Source: Cheiracanthium punctorium (taxonomy: Eukaryota > Arthropoda > Arachnida > Araneae > Cheiracanthiidae). Taken from it: 64,000 nucleotides of DNA. A program made the translations under genes and the position numbers. Location of the stretch: contig JAWZYV010011619.1 of the NCBI GenBank assembly GCA_038373885.1, positions 1-64,000 on the forward strand, given 5' to 3'. Of this stretch, positions 1-12,059 are shown piece by piece. The first letter of the stretch is position 1. Every line of letters begins with the position of its first letter. The notes under the pieces are model-generated. The model saw only the letters and a list, made by a program, of their open reading frames with translations, was not told where the DNA came from and ran no database searches.

Positions 1-3000
1 TGATTAGACATAGGTACTTAAACAATTCATGGAAATAAGCATAAAAATTATATTTTAACAAGACTCTCACGTCAAGAATAATTCGCAAATAATGTTGTAT
101 CATGCGTATCTACTCTCTCCTCACTCTCTCTCTCCTAAAATAAAAAAAAATTCAGCAACTCAAGCTATACTCTCTTATTGTTAAATAAAGTATACTGCCG
201 ACGTTATTAGACTGTCATGTTAAAAAAAGTAAAAAGGCAATTATATTTAAAATACTGGTCACATTTGTCCTCAAACAGATTTGTTAGTCTCCATGTGCTT
301 CAGTGATTCTCACTGAAGCCGTAATTCTCAAGCAAATTCGGACCGAAGATGCGGATAGCAGCTAGTATATATGGGTATAAGGAATTTTGTTTAGTTTTAG
401 AAATAGCTGAGAAAATTTCTATAAATACGCATTTAAGAGTAATCACTGCCCATCCATAGAACGTAAGACGTAAAGGAATTACTTGGAAGTTTGTGCCCAA
501 TTATTTTGTTTTCTTATGCCAATAGAAATCCTCCAACAGCGCATTCTTGAGAAGTTAGCGAACGGTTTTACACAACTGCGTCGTAATAAAAGGGGGGAGT
601 ACGTTTTCGGTGACCCCTTCTACTTCTGCGACGATGTAGTGCCAAATGAAGGTCCCCGTTCTAAATAATTGACTTATTTGAACAAACAAAATCCAATTTC
701 ACATAAAAAATGGTTCACTGTAGGATACTTGGGAAGAAAGTTTGCGCCCATGTTGGTCAATTTGCCCACCCTAGTGTCCTTTTCTATCTTTTGGCGATTT
801 AGACATCATATTTTCAATGGAAATTTGGATATGGAACAGTAAGTCCATACGAATCCTGAGCTGACCCACTCCGGTACTCATTACGTTATTAGCGTCTCGG
901 CGGTCCTGCCAAGTTGCGAGCGTGGTTTCTCTCGCGAAGATAAATATCGGATACATGAAATTTATCAATTGTATTCAAATAAGCATTTAGCAAGAATTTG
1001 CCAGCATATTTGAGGGCGCAAAAAAAAAAAAAAAAAAAAAAAAGAAAAATAGTTTTTGGAGGGAATGACCCCGCCGGGATAAGCACGTAAGTACCAAAAC
1101 TCCCCGCCGATGGGCGTTAAAGAAGCTCCTTAGTGGACGTAATTCTAAAGATGCTCCAATCCGCTATACTCGATCACCCATTTGGAAAGATTTGATAGGC
1201 GATTTGGTGAACTTTTTGATGATAGTGTATAGTAAAAAGAACATGGTATTTGAGGTTACTAACGTCATTATCCCGCTGTACCTTCAAAGACGCGCCGATT
1301 TGTTTGCCGAAGTAAAAATGCCAGACACATGCGCAGTGATTGATGGTTCGGAACACCATTGGCAACAGTTTGATCAGCAACACTTCACACGCAAAAACAG
1401 TAGTTTCTGGCGAGAAAGACCAGCCAGGATAATACGTAAGTAACCTATTATGAGTAATAACACCGCCGCCTTTTTCAACCCAATATTTTTTTTCTCTAAT
1501 CTGTGCCGCTAAATCCGCCAATAACCGCAATTGTCTTTTACAAGTGTTTACTAGTGCTTGTTTAATCCCTAGTTGCCATTAATATTGATAGATAGCTCCC
1601 CTTAATAGGCATGATAGTCATCGGTTTTAATCGCGCCAGAAATGTGTAAATGTTTTTGACCCGTGCTAGAAAAATTATTTCCGATTATGATGCGGTCGAT
1701 GGCATACATGATACCGTAACTACCCTCTTTACCTGGGCGGTGAACTTGGGCTATCCGAAAACTGGGGGGGGGGGGGGCAAAATGTCCATATCTAAAAAAT
1801 GAATAGTCCATCATATGCAGTGCCTAGCCCGTACACAACACACACATATATATATATTAATAGCAGTGGCATGCCTCGTCCATTAAGGGCCAGAGGGGCC
1901 GGACCCCACCGTCTACGAACCACAAGTATCTTCCTATTATGTCAGACAGTTCCCTTTTCAATAATTTACCTTCATAAAAAAAAAATGCCGCGCATATTTA
2001 CTCTAATATTAAATACTATCCACTAAAAAATGCGCATTATAAAAATCCGATAGTTCGTAAAACGATTTTTTTCCACCCTGCTCTAACGCCATGCCTGTGG
2101 CAGGCTTGCCCAGACAAGTTGGCGTCCTTTTCACTTTGCCGCTCCTCAACCAGGTTGACGATATTTGGCATTTTGAACCACTAACAGGCCAACATTGTAC
2201 GGCGGAATTAACTTGCGCTTTCCAAGCGTTTATTGACGCTGTCTTCTGGCCCCAGATCTTCGGGACGTCGCATGGTTATCTGCACGAACTGTACGGGGAA
2301 ATTTCGGCAATCGGTAGCTATTGGCGAAATTTTCAGCTTAGGAGGAAATCATTTTTTATGTGCGTGATCTATTTTTGCAGTGCAGTCCCTAATATTTAGA
2401 ATTTAATAGCATCAACGCGGAGAGCTTACGCCATTGGCATTGCATATCATGGCACGTTTACATGTTGGGTTTGTTGCCACAAAAAGAATTAGAAAAAGGT
2501 TTTCCACCTATCCACAGAAATTTTTAATAGGGGCACCGTCCGTATTTTCAATTCGCAAGTGAGGATCGATGACGTCAGTTGCTTTAAGATACGTAAAAAT
2601 TACGCCACAATTTTCTCATTTATTCCAGCTCTATTTTTCAACACAGGGAGACGATATTTGATTAAAATTTACTGTAGAAATAAACTAAGAAATTCACGAT
2701 TATTATTATTAGAAGTGGTATTTTTTAATCCGTTGCTTATTTAAAAATTGAAATGTCTTAACACAGCTGAAAATGTTCATTTTAAAAATTACAAAGTTCG
2801 TTTTTAAATCGCGATATAATTAAAATTTTTCTATTTACTTTTTTTTATTTTGGCATTTAATTAATGGGCGGGCGTTTGCCTAACATATCATGCATGCTGC
2901 GAGTATAGCTTTATCTTTAACGTTGAATTACGTTTCCTCCATAGTGGTCCTACAAAAAGCAAAAATTTAATCATACCGTTTGAAAACTACTATGCAAAAT

Positions 3001-3800
3001 ATCGAAATTTAACTTTTACCCTCGGCCAACCGGGGTATCTTTACGGCAGTTAAACAGTGACATCATAAATTTTTTAAAAATGCTTAAGCTCTGCAATTCT
3101 AACGCCCTTTCACAACTAAAGCGGGAATAAATACTTCCTCGAGATTACACAGTTTGATGTTTTTCAGGAAACAGGACCATGGAGGATATATAAGATATCG
3201 CTATATTGGATACATGGATATTTAAAATGGCACCCCTTGGATCGTTTCTTCCCACGGTGAGATGAAATTTTTTTTGGTGCTAAATACGCCAATCTTATGA
3301 AACTGTGCATAAATTAAATATATATGGAGAGTTTCCTTAATGGCAACGATTATGTGAAATGATTATTATTTATGTTAATGCGTAAATTGCAAAGAATCGC
3401 CATAGAATCAAAAGATCCCATCGGTGCCTAAATAATCTAAGCTGCTGCTTTTAAGCGAGTTTTTGAAGAGGGAGAAGCAAAGATAGATAGTATCATGTAC
3501 GTAATAGGTAGTATTATTAGATTTGTAAGGATAATATGAAATAACTCACAATATACCACGTTAAAAATATTTCATGAAATTAAAAAGTGTTTAACGCTTT
3601 TCAACGGTTTGTCTGTACAACCAACTAAACGAAAAGTAATTCTAACTTACGTTAATATATCCCACCGTAATTTCAACAGAGGCGATTTCTTGAACTTTTT
3701 TAAAAATAAAATTCTGTTTCATCACATGCAGATATGATTTTAGTAAAATATTCGCTTCTTCTCCGTATGAAGAGCAAGTACGCAGCTATTTTAAAAACAT
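1..3800. other. Anonymous AT-rich DNA, no gene recognised
   Basis: I see no recognisable coding region. Homopolymers include 24 A at 1020-1043 and 14 G at 1764-1777. Modest open frames exist (for example 1192-1443 + and 2091-2399 +), the second in a locally GC-richer patch, but neither shows a family motif, splice context or repeated structure I recognise. They are most likely chance frames or very old element debris. Confidence 0.5.
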
Positions 3801-3805
3801 CTCTG

Positions 3806-3915
3806 AAAATACCATAAATGAATTCAGAAGACCTTAAACGTGTAAATACGCCAAAATCTCGAAGTCGAATTTTTTCATGATTACAATATTTCCTTACATA
3901 GTACCATGTTCGGAA
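3806..3915 (+). repeat. Dispersed repeat, copy 1 (partner 10566-10680)
   Basis: About 110 bases match 10566-10680 in the same orientation with scattered substitutions. The match is strongest across a shared core containing TCGAATTTTTTCATGATTAC. The second copy lies directly after the CA microsatellite. No coding content or termini are visible, so the parent element is unknown. Confidence 0.7.
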
Positions 3916-4297
3916 ACAAATAAACGGTTGTCCATTTTATGGTAGTGTCTTAAGGTATTTAATGCTACCAGCTTGAACCTAAAAAACAGTATGATGTAGA
4001 AATAAGACATTTTGAAAGGCCAGTGAGTTCTCTGCAAACTGTTAAGCTTTTCACTTTTTTTGATAGTGAATGACACTGACGTAGTTTTTGAGTCATTATA
4101 TTGCAATGATGCCAGGTTAGTACTCATGACGCAAACTTTACGTCAAGAGTCAAATAATTTTGCTTTCATTTTCTTTTTTATTTTATTTATTATTATTTTT
4201 TTTTTTTTAAGAAGATTCCACACCACGAATAAATTCGAATTACACATCTAAGGAAAATTTTCGTTTCCTACCGCGAGAAGAACGGGCACGCAGCTAG

Positions 4298-4321
4298 TAT
4301 ATATATATATATACATACATA

Positions 4322-4366
<45 letters not shown>
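4298..4366. repeat. (TA)n microsatellite
   Basis: Nearly uninterrupted alternating TA with a short ATACATACAT interruption near its left end. Confidence 0.9.
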
Positions 4367-4372
<6 letters not shown>

Positions 4373-4546
4373 AAATCACAAAATATTTATTCTATAACAA
4401 TGGAAAAAATACTGTACTAAAACGGATGAAATTTGAGAACAGTTATTTTTAACTCTTGAAAACAAAAACGAAAACAAAATAGTGCAATAAGTATAATTAA
4501 TAAAATAGATAAAAAGGGCTTACTTTTTTCCCCTTTTATCAAAACA

Positions 4547-4715
4547 ACTCCACAGCCACTGGTATCACTGGGGACCGAATCAGCTTTAAGCTGTAGAGTC
4601 TGCTCTAAGAGAGAGCTTTAAGCGGTACGTCCAAAACAAAGTTCATTGGAAGGATTGGAAATTGCAATATGTGTTCACTATAAAAAAAAAAAAAAAAATA
4701 CTCCACAGCCACTGG
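4547..4715 (+). mobile_element. Short retroposed insertion with poly-A tail and 16-bp target duplication
   Basis: The 16-mer ACTCCACAGCCACTGG occurs at 4547-4562 and again, identical, at 4700-4715. Between them lie 137 bases ending in a 17-A tract at 4682-4698. A perfect long target duplication plus a 3' A tail is the signature of target-primed retroposition by LINE machinery, so the + strand is the RNA-sense strand. I cannot name the source RNA: the body has no obvious A/B box and matches no small RNA I know. It could be a SINE, a 5'-truncated LINE tail or a processed small RNA. Confidence 0.65.
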
Positions 4716-6246
4716 ACATGAACAGGGCTTGACTGTCAAGAAACATTTGACGGTCAAAAACTGAAGCGGCCGACTTTGATTTTCAAACGCTCTTTCCAAT
4801 AAGTAAGGAGAGGCATCATTTTTAATTTAAACAAAACTACATTTTCCCCCTCAAAGCGCAACTATAATTGGACGTCTTCTATTTAAGGAATTCCTGAGAA
4901 ACAAATCCAGATGATGTTCATCAGTACATTGGAGTCTTTCTCCAGACTAATAGTTTATCTTTCTTTAAAATTTACCGATTTGACAAGAAAATTACGAAAA
5001 CTACTTACCTGTACTCATGCACAAAGCAAGTTAATATTTCACTGCAGGATACAGATATTCGGCTGGTAAAATTCATTTAACTTAACCAAACTTGACACAC
5101 AGGCATCATTTATTTAGATTAGCTCTTTGTAATCCATTCTTTGCAGCTCATTCAACCCTCTTGTACATCTCCCGTGTCTAACATCGAGTCAATATGCTTG
5201 CGGGAAAAACTGGTCCTATTCTATTTAAGTGAACACAGATGTGACTGATTTTTGCGTTAACGGGAGATAAAAGGGCCGCGTTCGACATTTAAATCACTCC
5301 AATTTTTCACAGAATCTTAATGGTCATTTAGTGATGACATGTTCTTATGTTTTGTTTGTAGGTCCAGAAAAATGATCATTTTATGCCTTGTTAAAAAGCC
5401 GCTTTTCTTGCGGGGTTTGAAATACATAACAATGAAACTCATTGCACTGCACATTTTCTATTTTCTGTAACCTCTGTTCCCGCGGTACTTTCTTTAATGT
5501 TAGCGACCTGCTAAATTTACAGCATTCTAAGCTCAATGTTCATGTTTTTCCTTGACTTGGACGGAAAATTTTAAATTTTTAAGAGGTCCAGTACGTTATT
5601 TTTATTTATTTATATTTTATTTTATATTTTATTTATTTATTTTTGGGAGGGGGGGGAGGTTGATATTGTAAATATTTTTAGAAAAATAATGTGGAAAAAG
5701 ATATTTGATAATTTGAAGAGGTGGAACGACTTTTAGCGTGACTTCATTAATCAAAAGTTTGGCATAAGCGGGGAACAGGCGAGGATACAAACAAACATTG
5801 GGTTCGTTTTGTGGCCTTATAAGAAAATTACAATCGATTTTAACGGAACCCCTTCACAAAAATACAGTCGATTAAAACTGCCCTTCATTGGCATTTTACC
5901 CAACATTTTAATGTGTTTCATCAATTAACAAAAAAAGTGACTTTTATTAAAATTTGGTTTGAAAATTAACAAAAAGTTCTGAAATTCACAAAATTAAGCA
6001 TTAAAATTCACAAAAATAGGCCGTTTCTACAAAAATGGGCCCTGGAAAATATTCCTGGATTGACCCCTGATAAATTATGTATGTTATTGAGTTGAAGACG
6101 TATTCACGAAAAAAAAAAGGGGGGGAGGTATATAAATTAGGTGAATGTACATATACTCTATAGAAAACTAATATTCTGAGATATTATCTTAGCTAGACTT
6201 ATAAACGATTTTTTTGAAATGCTAGAAAATAGAATTATATGCAAAC
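4716..6246. other. Anonymous AT-rich DNA
   Basis: No coding region or element is recognised. It holds a TTTA-rich stretch near 5600-5640 and short G runs (5647-5660, about 6120). Confidence 0.5.
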
Positions 6247-6436
6247 ATGGGCGCCCATAAGGGGTTGCAAGGTATGGAACTTGCCCCCCGCCCTAAAGTT
6301 TTAGGTTTATGTCTCATGATGTTAGCAATGGCAAAAACAGAACTAAATTTGTTAAAAGTTTGAAATTTGCCCCCCTCTAGAAATTTTTTTTGAAATTTGC
6401 CCCCCCCCCCCTAGGAAAATTACTATGGGCGCCCAT
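6247..6436. mobile_element. MITE with palindromic ends, copy 1
   Basis: A 190-bp unit starts and ends with the self-complementary ATGGGCGCCCAT (6247-6258 and 6425-6436). Its interior has repeated TTTGCCCCCC tracts and no coding capacity. A second copy lies at 7069-7254 with the same internal order, so the boundaries are supported by comparison. The ends read as inverted repeats or direct repeats because they are palindromes. The superfamily is not assignable from sequence alone. Confidence 0.65.
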
Positions 6437-7068
6437 GTATGCACATCAGCAGATCGTTATAAACAATAGCAGTGAAGGTTCTTCTTCTGTGTCGAACGTT
6501 GCTTCTCCGTATTGCTGGGAGCAACGCTGTTAGTAGGAAGTAATGAGGTGATTTGTTGCTATATTTTTTCTAATGCATGAAAATTTAAAAGGGTTAAAGG
6601 TATCGAAATACTGACTTAGATAGTACTGCAACTAGAGTTTATCTCTCACGACGAACCAACTAGAACGGCCCCCTCCCATGGAACCATAACTTATTTTGGA
6701 GCCCCCTACCAAGTCTGGGGCACGTGTCCCTAGGTGCCCCTGGCAGCAGATATAAATCATAAAATCGTAGACCGTTTCTTATTCTCTTAAACTGCGTCGC
6801 ATTTGAATTCGCAATTAGTCGTCTGTCAAGTCAAGTAAGTTGTGCCCGATCATAAAAGTGTGTTGTCTCTCTGCTACTGACCTTCAAACACCAAAATTAG
6901 GTTCATTAAAATATAAATGAGAAACTGGCCCCAACCTGTGACAGGCCGGCAAATAAAGGGGGGCAAGCGGGCACGGGACAAGCACCGGGAGACATTCTAA
7001 ATGGAACGCCAAAATCAGTTATAGCTTCTTGGGATGGGGCGCGGCTCCATGCGAGGAGACACACGACC

Positions 7069-7254
7069 ATGGGCACCCATAAGGGGGGGGGGCAAGGTAG
7101 GGAACTTGCCACCCCCCAAAGTTTTAAGTTAATATCTCATTATGTTAACAAATGGAAAAAACAGAACTAAATTTGTTAAAAGTTTGAAATTTGCCCCCCT
7201 CTAGAAACTTTTTTTTAATTTGCCCCCCCTCTGAAAATTACTATGGGCGCCTAT
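7069..7254. mobile_element. MITE with palindromic ends, copy 2
   Basis: Second copy of the 6247-6436 unit, same orientation. The ends have single changes (ATGGGCACCCAT and ATGGGCGCCTAT), and the internal segment with AACAGAACTAAATTTGTTAA is shared. Confidence 0.65.
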
Positions 7255-8620
7255 GCACACGACACTAATTACGGTTTGCCCCGGATGACAAAAACTCTAA
7301 TTGCGGCATTGCCTGTGAAAATGACCTCTTTTTGCCCACTATTTACAGCAACAGGTCTTTTTTTCTAACGCTGAACAATTGATTTCAGACAAGTTTAAAA
7401 TCGCTGCCCCTAATTTTTGCTTTCCTGAGAAATTATCTAGCTTGGCCATTTGGTAGAATCTGCCATCGTTCCTGTTGGGTTGAAAAGCTTCTGTGATTCT
7501 ATTCTTTTGTTGATTTTTGCAGGGGAATTTTTTTTTTAAATCTGATAGTATATTTGGGTTATAAATGCATGATTTGAGTTCAAAGTCATAACCCCCCAAA
7601 ATCATTTGCCCCCTGACTTTTTAGACTAGGGGGCAATTTTTACAACTGCAGGGGCAATTGCCCCCCCTCCCCCCCAGATTACGCATATGCCTCTTTAAAT
7701 AAGAATATTTGGAGTGTTTAAATTGAAGGATATACCACTATGCGAAATATTCTAGAGCTGGGGATCGAACCCAATGTTTCGATCACTTGCGTTTTAAAAG
7801 ATAATCGCTTAGCATAAATTTTGGATCTCCCGGTAAAGGTATTTTTTAAGAAGGTGTATATACGCTTAAAATAATACACACAATTTGTGATTATGTAGAA
7901 AAACAAAATTAATATGCTATCTAACTAAAGATTTTCTAGTTATATATAGCATAAAATTTATTTTTATTCAGCACCTATCATGGAACTATTACTGAAAAAC
8001 ATACTTTATTAACAATTATATAAAATACTTTGTATATCAGTCTTATTTAAAAGGAATTACATACTCACCAGCAAGATTTATGAATAACTTGAATAACTAA
8101 AATTGCATGTATCTTAAAATTATTCGAACCGGCACATGCGCCTTACATTTTTATTTCCACGATTACAATTACGTCTGGTTATATCGTTTTTTTGGGGGGG
8201 GAGTATTCTCAGCAAGTCGGAATCAGGGAATTTTCAGAATTCTGTTAGAGCAGGCTGAACTAGATCTCTCGTTTCGTTGTTATCATTAATTAAATGAATA
8301 AATCCAATGTATAAACCTTTCTGCCAACTTATCTTGTGATGTAATAAAAATATACCAGTGTAACAAGCAGTTCAAGGCTGGGATGCAGACACACCAGTCA
8401 GTCAGATAAACTGGTTTATAACCACCATTCGGTCTATATCAATTGGTCGGTCCCCCACCAATCTATCTATGTATATATATATAATAAATACGCAAAGGAA
8501 AACCTTTGTGTCCCTTTTGCAGCTCATTGAGCGAACGGACGAGTGCGAAATTCGGCACAGTTAAAATTCGAATGGAGATAGCTGTGCGAATGCTAAAATT
8601 TTTGTGTAATATGCTAATGC
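7255..8620. other. Anonymous DNA with C-rich repeat debris
   Basis: Around 7600-7680 there are GGGGGCAATT/TTGCCCCC blocks resembling the interior of the MITE just upstream. Nothing else is recognisable and the frames here lack family motifs. Confidence 0.45.
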
Positions 8621-8623
8621 ACC

Positions 8624-8710
8624 GTAAAAAAATTAGAGAAGTAATTTGGCACGCAGTATTTCGCGCCAAGTCGGGCGATGGTTCCATTGTTGTGTCAATT
8701 TTGAAATAAC
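8624..8710 (+). repeat. Dispersed repeat, copy 1 (partner 9326-9412)
   Basis: About 87 bases, including a shared GGGCGATGG and CCATTGTTGTG, recur diverged and in the same orientation at 9326-9412, some 700 bases downstream. The parent element is unknown. Confidence 0.6.
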
Positions 8711-9325
8711 AACACAGAAGTTTCTGCAGTACTGTAGAGTTATAATATTACAACAAAATTTGCAAAAAGTATTCGCAAGTTTAAGTGAAAATATTTTGAA
8801 ATACATCGCCAATCAATAGGAGATGAAAATAACATTATATTATTAATGATATGTGTATGGAAATATTTCGGACCAAACATACTCTCGGATTATATATTAA
8901 AGTCAGTTATGCTAGCACCTAAAAATGATGATTGTGCATTTATTAATATTGATATACTTTATCGAATACCTGGTGAATAGAGAACATATCATAGTTATGA
9001 TATAATAATTTGCCATAATGGCAATAAAATCAATAACTAATAATTTGCCACGATGACAATGAAATCGGTAACTACTTAGTAGAGTTTTTAATTATTATCA
9101 TTATTATTATTATTATTATTTGTACTCGTGATTTGGATAATTTTCATTTACACGGGAGCAAGTGAAAAATCGCCAAATAATTGAAATCTACGCCAACTGA
9201 TAAACCTAACGTGAGATTCACTGACCATCATTTCCAGTATAGAATTCTTCTTTCCTCTTTTATAAATTTTGCAATTTTAATTCACTATATTTTTCCAGTT
9301 TTCATATTTTGGTACAAACGATTAA

Positions 9326-9412
9326 TGTAAAAAATTAGAAAAGCAAATTGGCACGCAACATTTTGCGCCACGTCGGGCGATGGATCCATTGTTGTGAAGA
9401 TTTTGGAATGGC
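9326..9412 (+). repeat. Dispersed repeat, copy 2 (partner 8624-8710)
   Basis: Diverged direct copy of 8624-8710. It shares TTGGCACGCA and a GGGCGATGG...CCATTGTTGTG block. Confidence 0.6.
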
Positions 9413-9682
9413 AACATTAGGTTAAAAATTACTATAGTATTCCATTAAAATTTAAGAGAAAAAAAAATGAAATTAGCTCAGTAGTATCATAACCACGTGC
9501 ATGATGGAGAGCGGCATCTGTGTGGCAATGCTTGCCTCATTTTGCTCTTCATATATCCCTTGGCGTTTATTCGCATGTGCTACCATTAAAAAAAATCTGG
9601 AGTGACTCCACTCGACTTTCCGAACACTTACGATTAAGATCATTACCAAGCACTTAAATAAATTTTAATCGATGAATAATTC

Positions 9683-10430
9683 AAACATATACCAAATTGA
9701 AATTCAATCGAATGCACCGTTTAAACGCTTGCGCACTTTCAAGAATTTCTCCCCATATGCCATTATGCCATAACATAAAAGAAAGTTTTGTCGTAGCCCT
9801 GTAGGAGAACTATAAGTCCTATACACACCAAAATCAATACCGGTCTTAGGATGGTGGTTTATAACATGTATACCGAATTTGAGCTCAATCGAATGTATCG
9901 TTTAAACGCTAGCGCACTTTCAAGAAATTTCCCCCATAGGCCATAATGTAAAAGAAATCTTTGTCGTAGCCCTGTAGAAAAACTATAATTCCTATACACA
10001 CCAAAATCAATACCGGTCTTGCAACGGTGGTTTATAACATGTATACCCAATTTGAGCTCAATCGAATCTACCGTTTAAACGCTAGCGCACTTTCAAGAAA
10101 TTCCCCCCATAGGCCATAATGTAAAAGAAATCTTTGTCGTAGCCCTGTAGAAAAACTATAATTCCTATACACACCAAAATCAATACCGGTCTTGCAACGG
10201 TGGTTTATAACATGTATACCCAATTTGAGCTCAATCGAATCTACCGTTTAAACGCTAGCGCACTTTCAAGAAATTCCCCCCATAGGCCATAATGTAAAAG
10301 AAATCTTTGTCGTAGCCCTGTAGAAAAACTATAATTCCTATACACACCAAAATCAATACCGGTCTTATGAGCGACGGTAGTTTATGACATATATATCCAA
10401 TTTGAGCTCAATCGAATGCTCCGTTCAGGA
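9683..10430. repeat. 173-bp tandem array (subfamily 1), about 4.4 units
   Basis: The landmark ACCGGTCTT falls at 9839, 10012, 10185 and 10358, exactly 173 bases apart. The two central units are nearly identical; the first is about 7 bases longer and more diverged, as expected at an array edge. Landmarks such as CCATAG, AATGTA, AATCTTT and CCTGTA occur in the same order in the 172-173-bp units inside the elements at 10764-13343 and 14283-16260, so the two arrays appear to be diverged subfamilies of one satellite. The array runs directly into a CA microsatellite. Confidence 0.9.
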
Positions 10431-10444
10431 GCTATCGTGTTCAC

Positions 10445-10473
10445 TCACATACACACAAACACACACTCACACA

Positions 10474-10546
<73 letters not shown>

Positions 10547-10560
10547 ACATACATACATAC
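10445..10560. repeat. (CA)n microsatellite
   Basis: A long CACACA tract with a few T interruptions at the start and an ACATACAT tail. It gives spurious Thr-His and Cys-Val frames on the two strands. Confidence 0.95.
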
Positions 10561-10565
10561 ATCTC

Positions 10566-10680
10566 GTAAAAATAGCATAAATGGATTCAGAAGCCCTCAA
10601 AACGTGTAAAAACACCAAAATCTCTAAGTCGAATTTTTTCATGATTACAATACTTTCCTTACATGGTACATGTTCGGAAA
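10566..10680 (+). repeat. Dispersed repeat, copy 2 (partner 3806-3915)
   Basis: Direct copy of the 3806-3915 repeat, located between the CA microsatellite and repeat-family copy A. Confidence 0.7.
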
Positions 10681-11336
10681 GTAATAATATGGGAGTCATC
10701 ACTTCAGGTGAGATGCAGCCCAGTTGCACTAGCTTAAATATGAAATACCTGTTTTACGTTTTTACTTCCTTGTACTCCGTACAAGGAAGTAATGTGATCC
10801 CAAAAAATTTCGGGGGCCAAATTTCGACGAAAAAAGTGATTTTGACTACCTCAAAATAAAATCTGATGATTACAACACATGACTTCCTTGCACGTCTATC
10901 AAATCAAAAATATTTTCGGCACACTTCATCTAAACTTATTTTTTTTTTGAAAGAGATAAAATATCGGTAATAGTAAGGTTTAGCGATTTCTAGCCAAATA
11001 TTTCGATATCGCCAAGCTGAGTTCAGTTTGAAAGATTTCCTTCTGACACTTTATTTGGCGATATTTCATCAAAAGCCGATAAGCTTGAGATAGTTTGCGA
11101 GATTTTGGGGATAGCCAAAGTAGTCATAGACCACAGGCTTTCAATGAATTGAATGCATCCATACACCTTAATGTAGTGAATTAAAGTCATTTGACTGACC
11201 CTGTAAATAAATAACCCAGTCGATTGCAGTCAGAAAAGATATTGAAAACAGTTAGATATTACAATATAGTTCTATATACAAAAGTTCAAAATTCTACAGG
11301 TTATAGTTTTACAGTTTTACAAAATACGAAATAATT

Positions 11337-11600
11337 TTTGGCGCCAAATTTAGTGATATTTCGGCGAAACCCATCAAGGTCGACGACATATGGCGAGATT
11401 TTAAGCATGGACTAAACAATCACTGACTATCGCCAAATTTTGCGATATTTCGCCAACATTCGCCACGGACGATGAAAAATGGCGATATTTTGGACATGGA
11501 CAAAATTACTGACTATCGTCAAATTTGGCGATATTTTGGTAAAACTTGCCAGGGTCGAAGACAAATGGCGAGATTTTGAGCATGGACCAATAATGACTGT
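11337..11600. repeat. Degenerate tandem units centred on CGCCAAATTTGGCG (copy A)
   Basis: Successive units of roughly 85-90 bases each contain CGCCAAATTTNGCGATATTT, itself an inverted repeat, followed by a GGCGAGATTTT...GCATGGACCAAA block. The equivalent array in copy B (14757-15010) has landmarks at 14763, 14852 and 14938. Copy C has it at 31023-31200. Confidence 0.7.
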
Positions 11601-12059
11601 CTATAATTGTGTTATATTGAACATGTCCATAGACATTAAAGTATTGAAATTCTTTTCGGTGGTCCTGTAAATAAACTCTGCAGTAGATTGGAACCAAAAA
11701 TCGAGATGCACAACTAGATGTTACAACAATCTTATATATATGAAATTTCAACATTCTATGACTAATAGTCTTTGAGATTTGTGAGTTAAATACATACACA
11801 CGTACACCAAAAGTCGCCAAGCTTGGCGACTTTTGGCGTAGTTGTTGAGGGAGGCACGTGACCGTGGTCGGATCATTACCTAACTTATATGGTAGGGCGG
11901 TGGTGTGATTGAAATGGATGAATGCCCTTGAAATTGCCTTTCACTGTAATGTATTGGAAATATTTTGAGTTTTCCTGTAGAACTATAAATCATAAAGACA
12001 CTTGTTTTAATGGAGAAATTCATTTTGTAACTCTTAACTGCATATATCACTTCAGAGTC

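Noticed and set aside
1174..1530. 118-codon minus frame overlapping an 83-codon plus frame
   Set aside because: No family motif, opposite frames equally open, and no splice or repeat context; treated as chance.
2091..2399. 102-codon + frame in a GC-richer patch
   Set aside because: I could not recognise any domain; composition alone is not enough to call a gene.
10384..10729. Long Thr-His and Cys-Val repeat frames on both strands
   Set aside because: They translate the CA microsatellite at 10445-10560; simple-repeat artefact.
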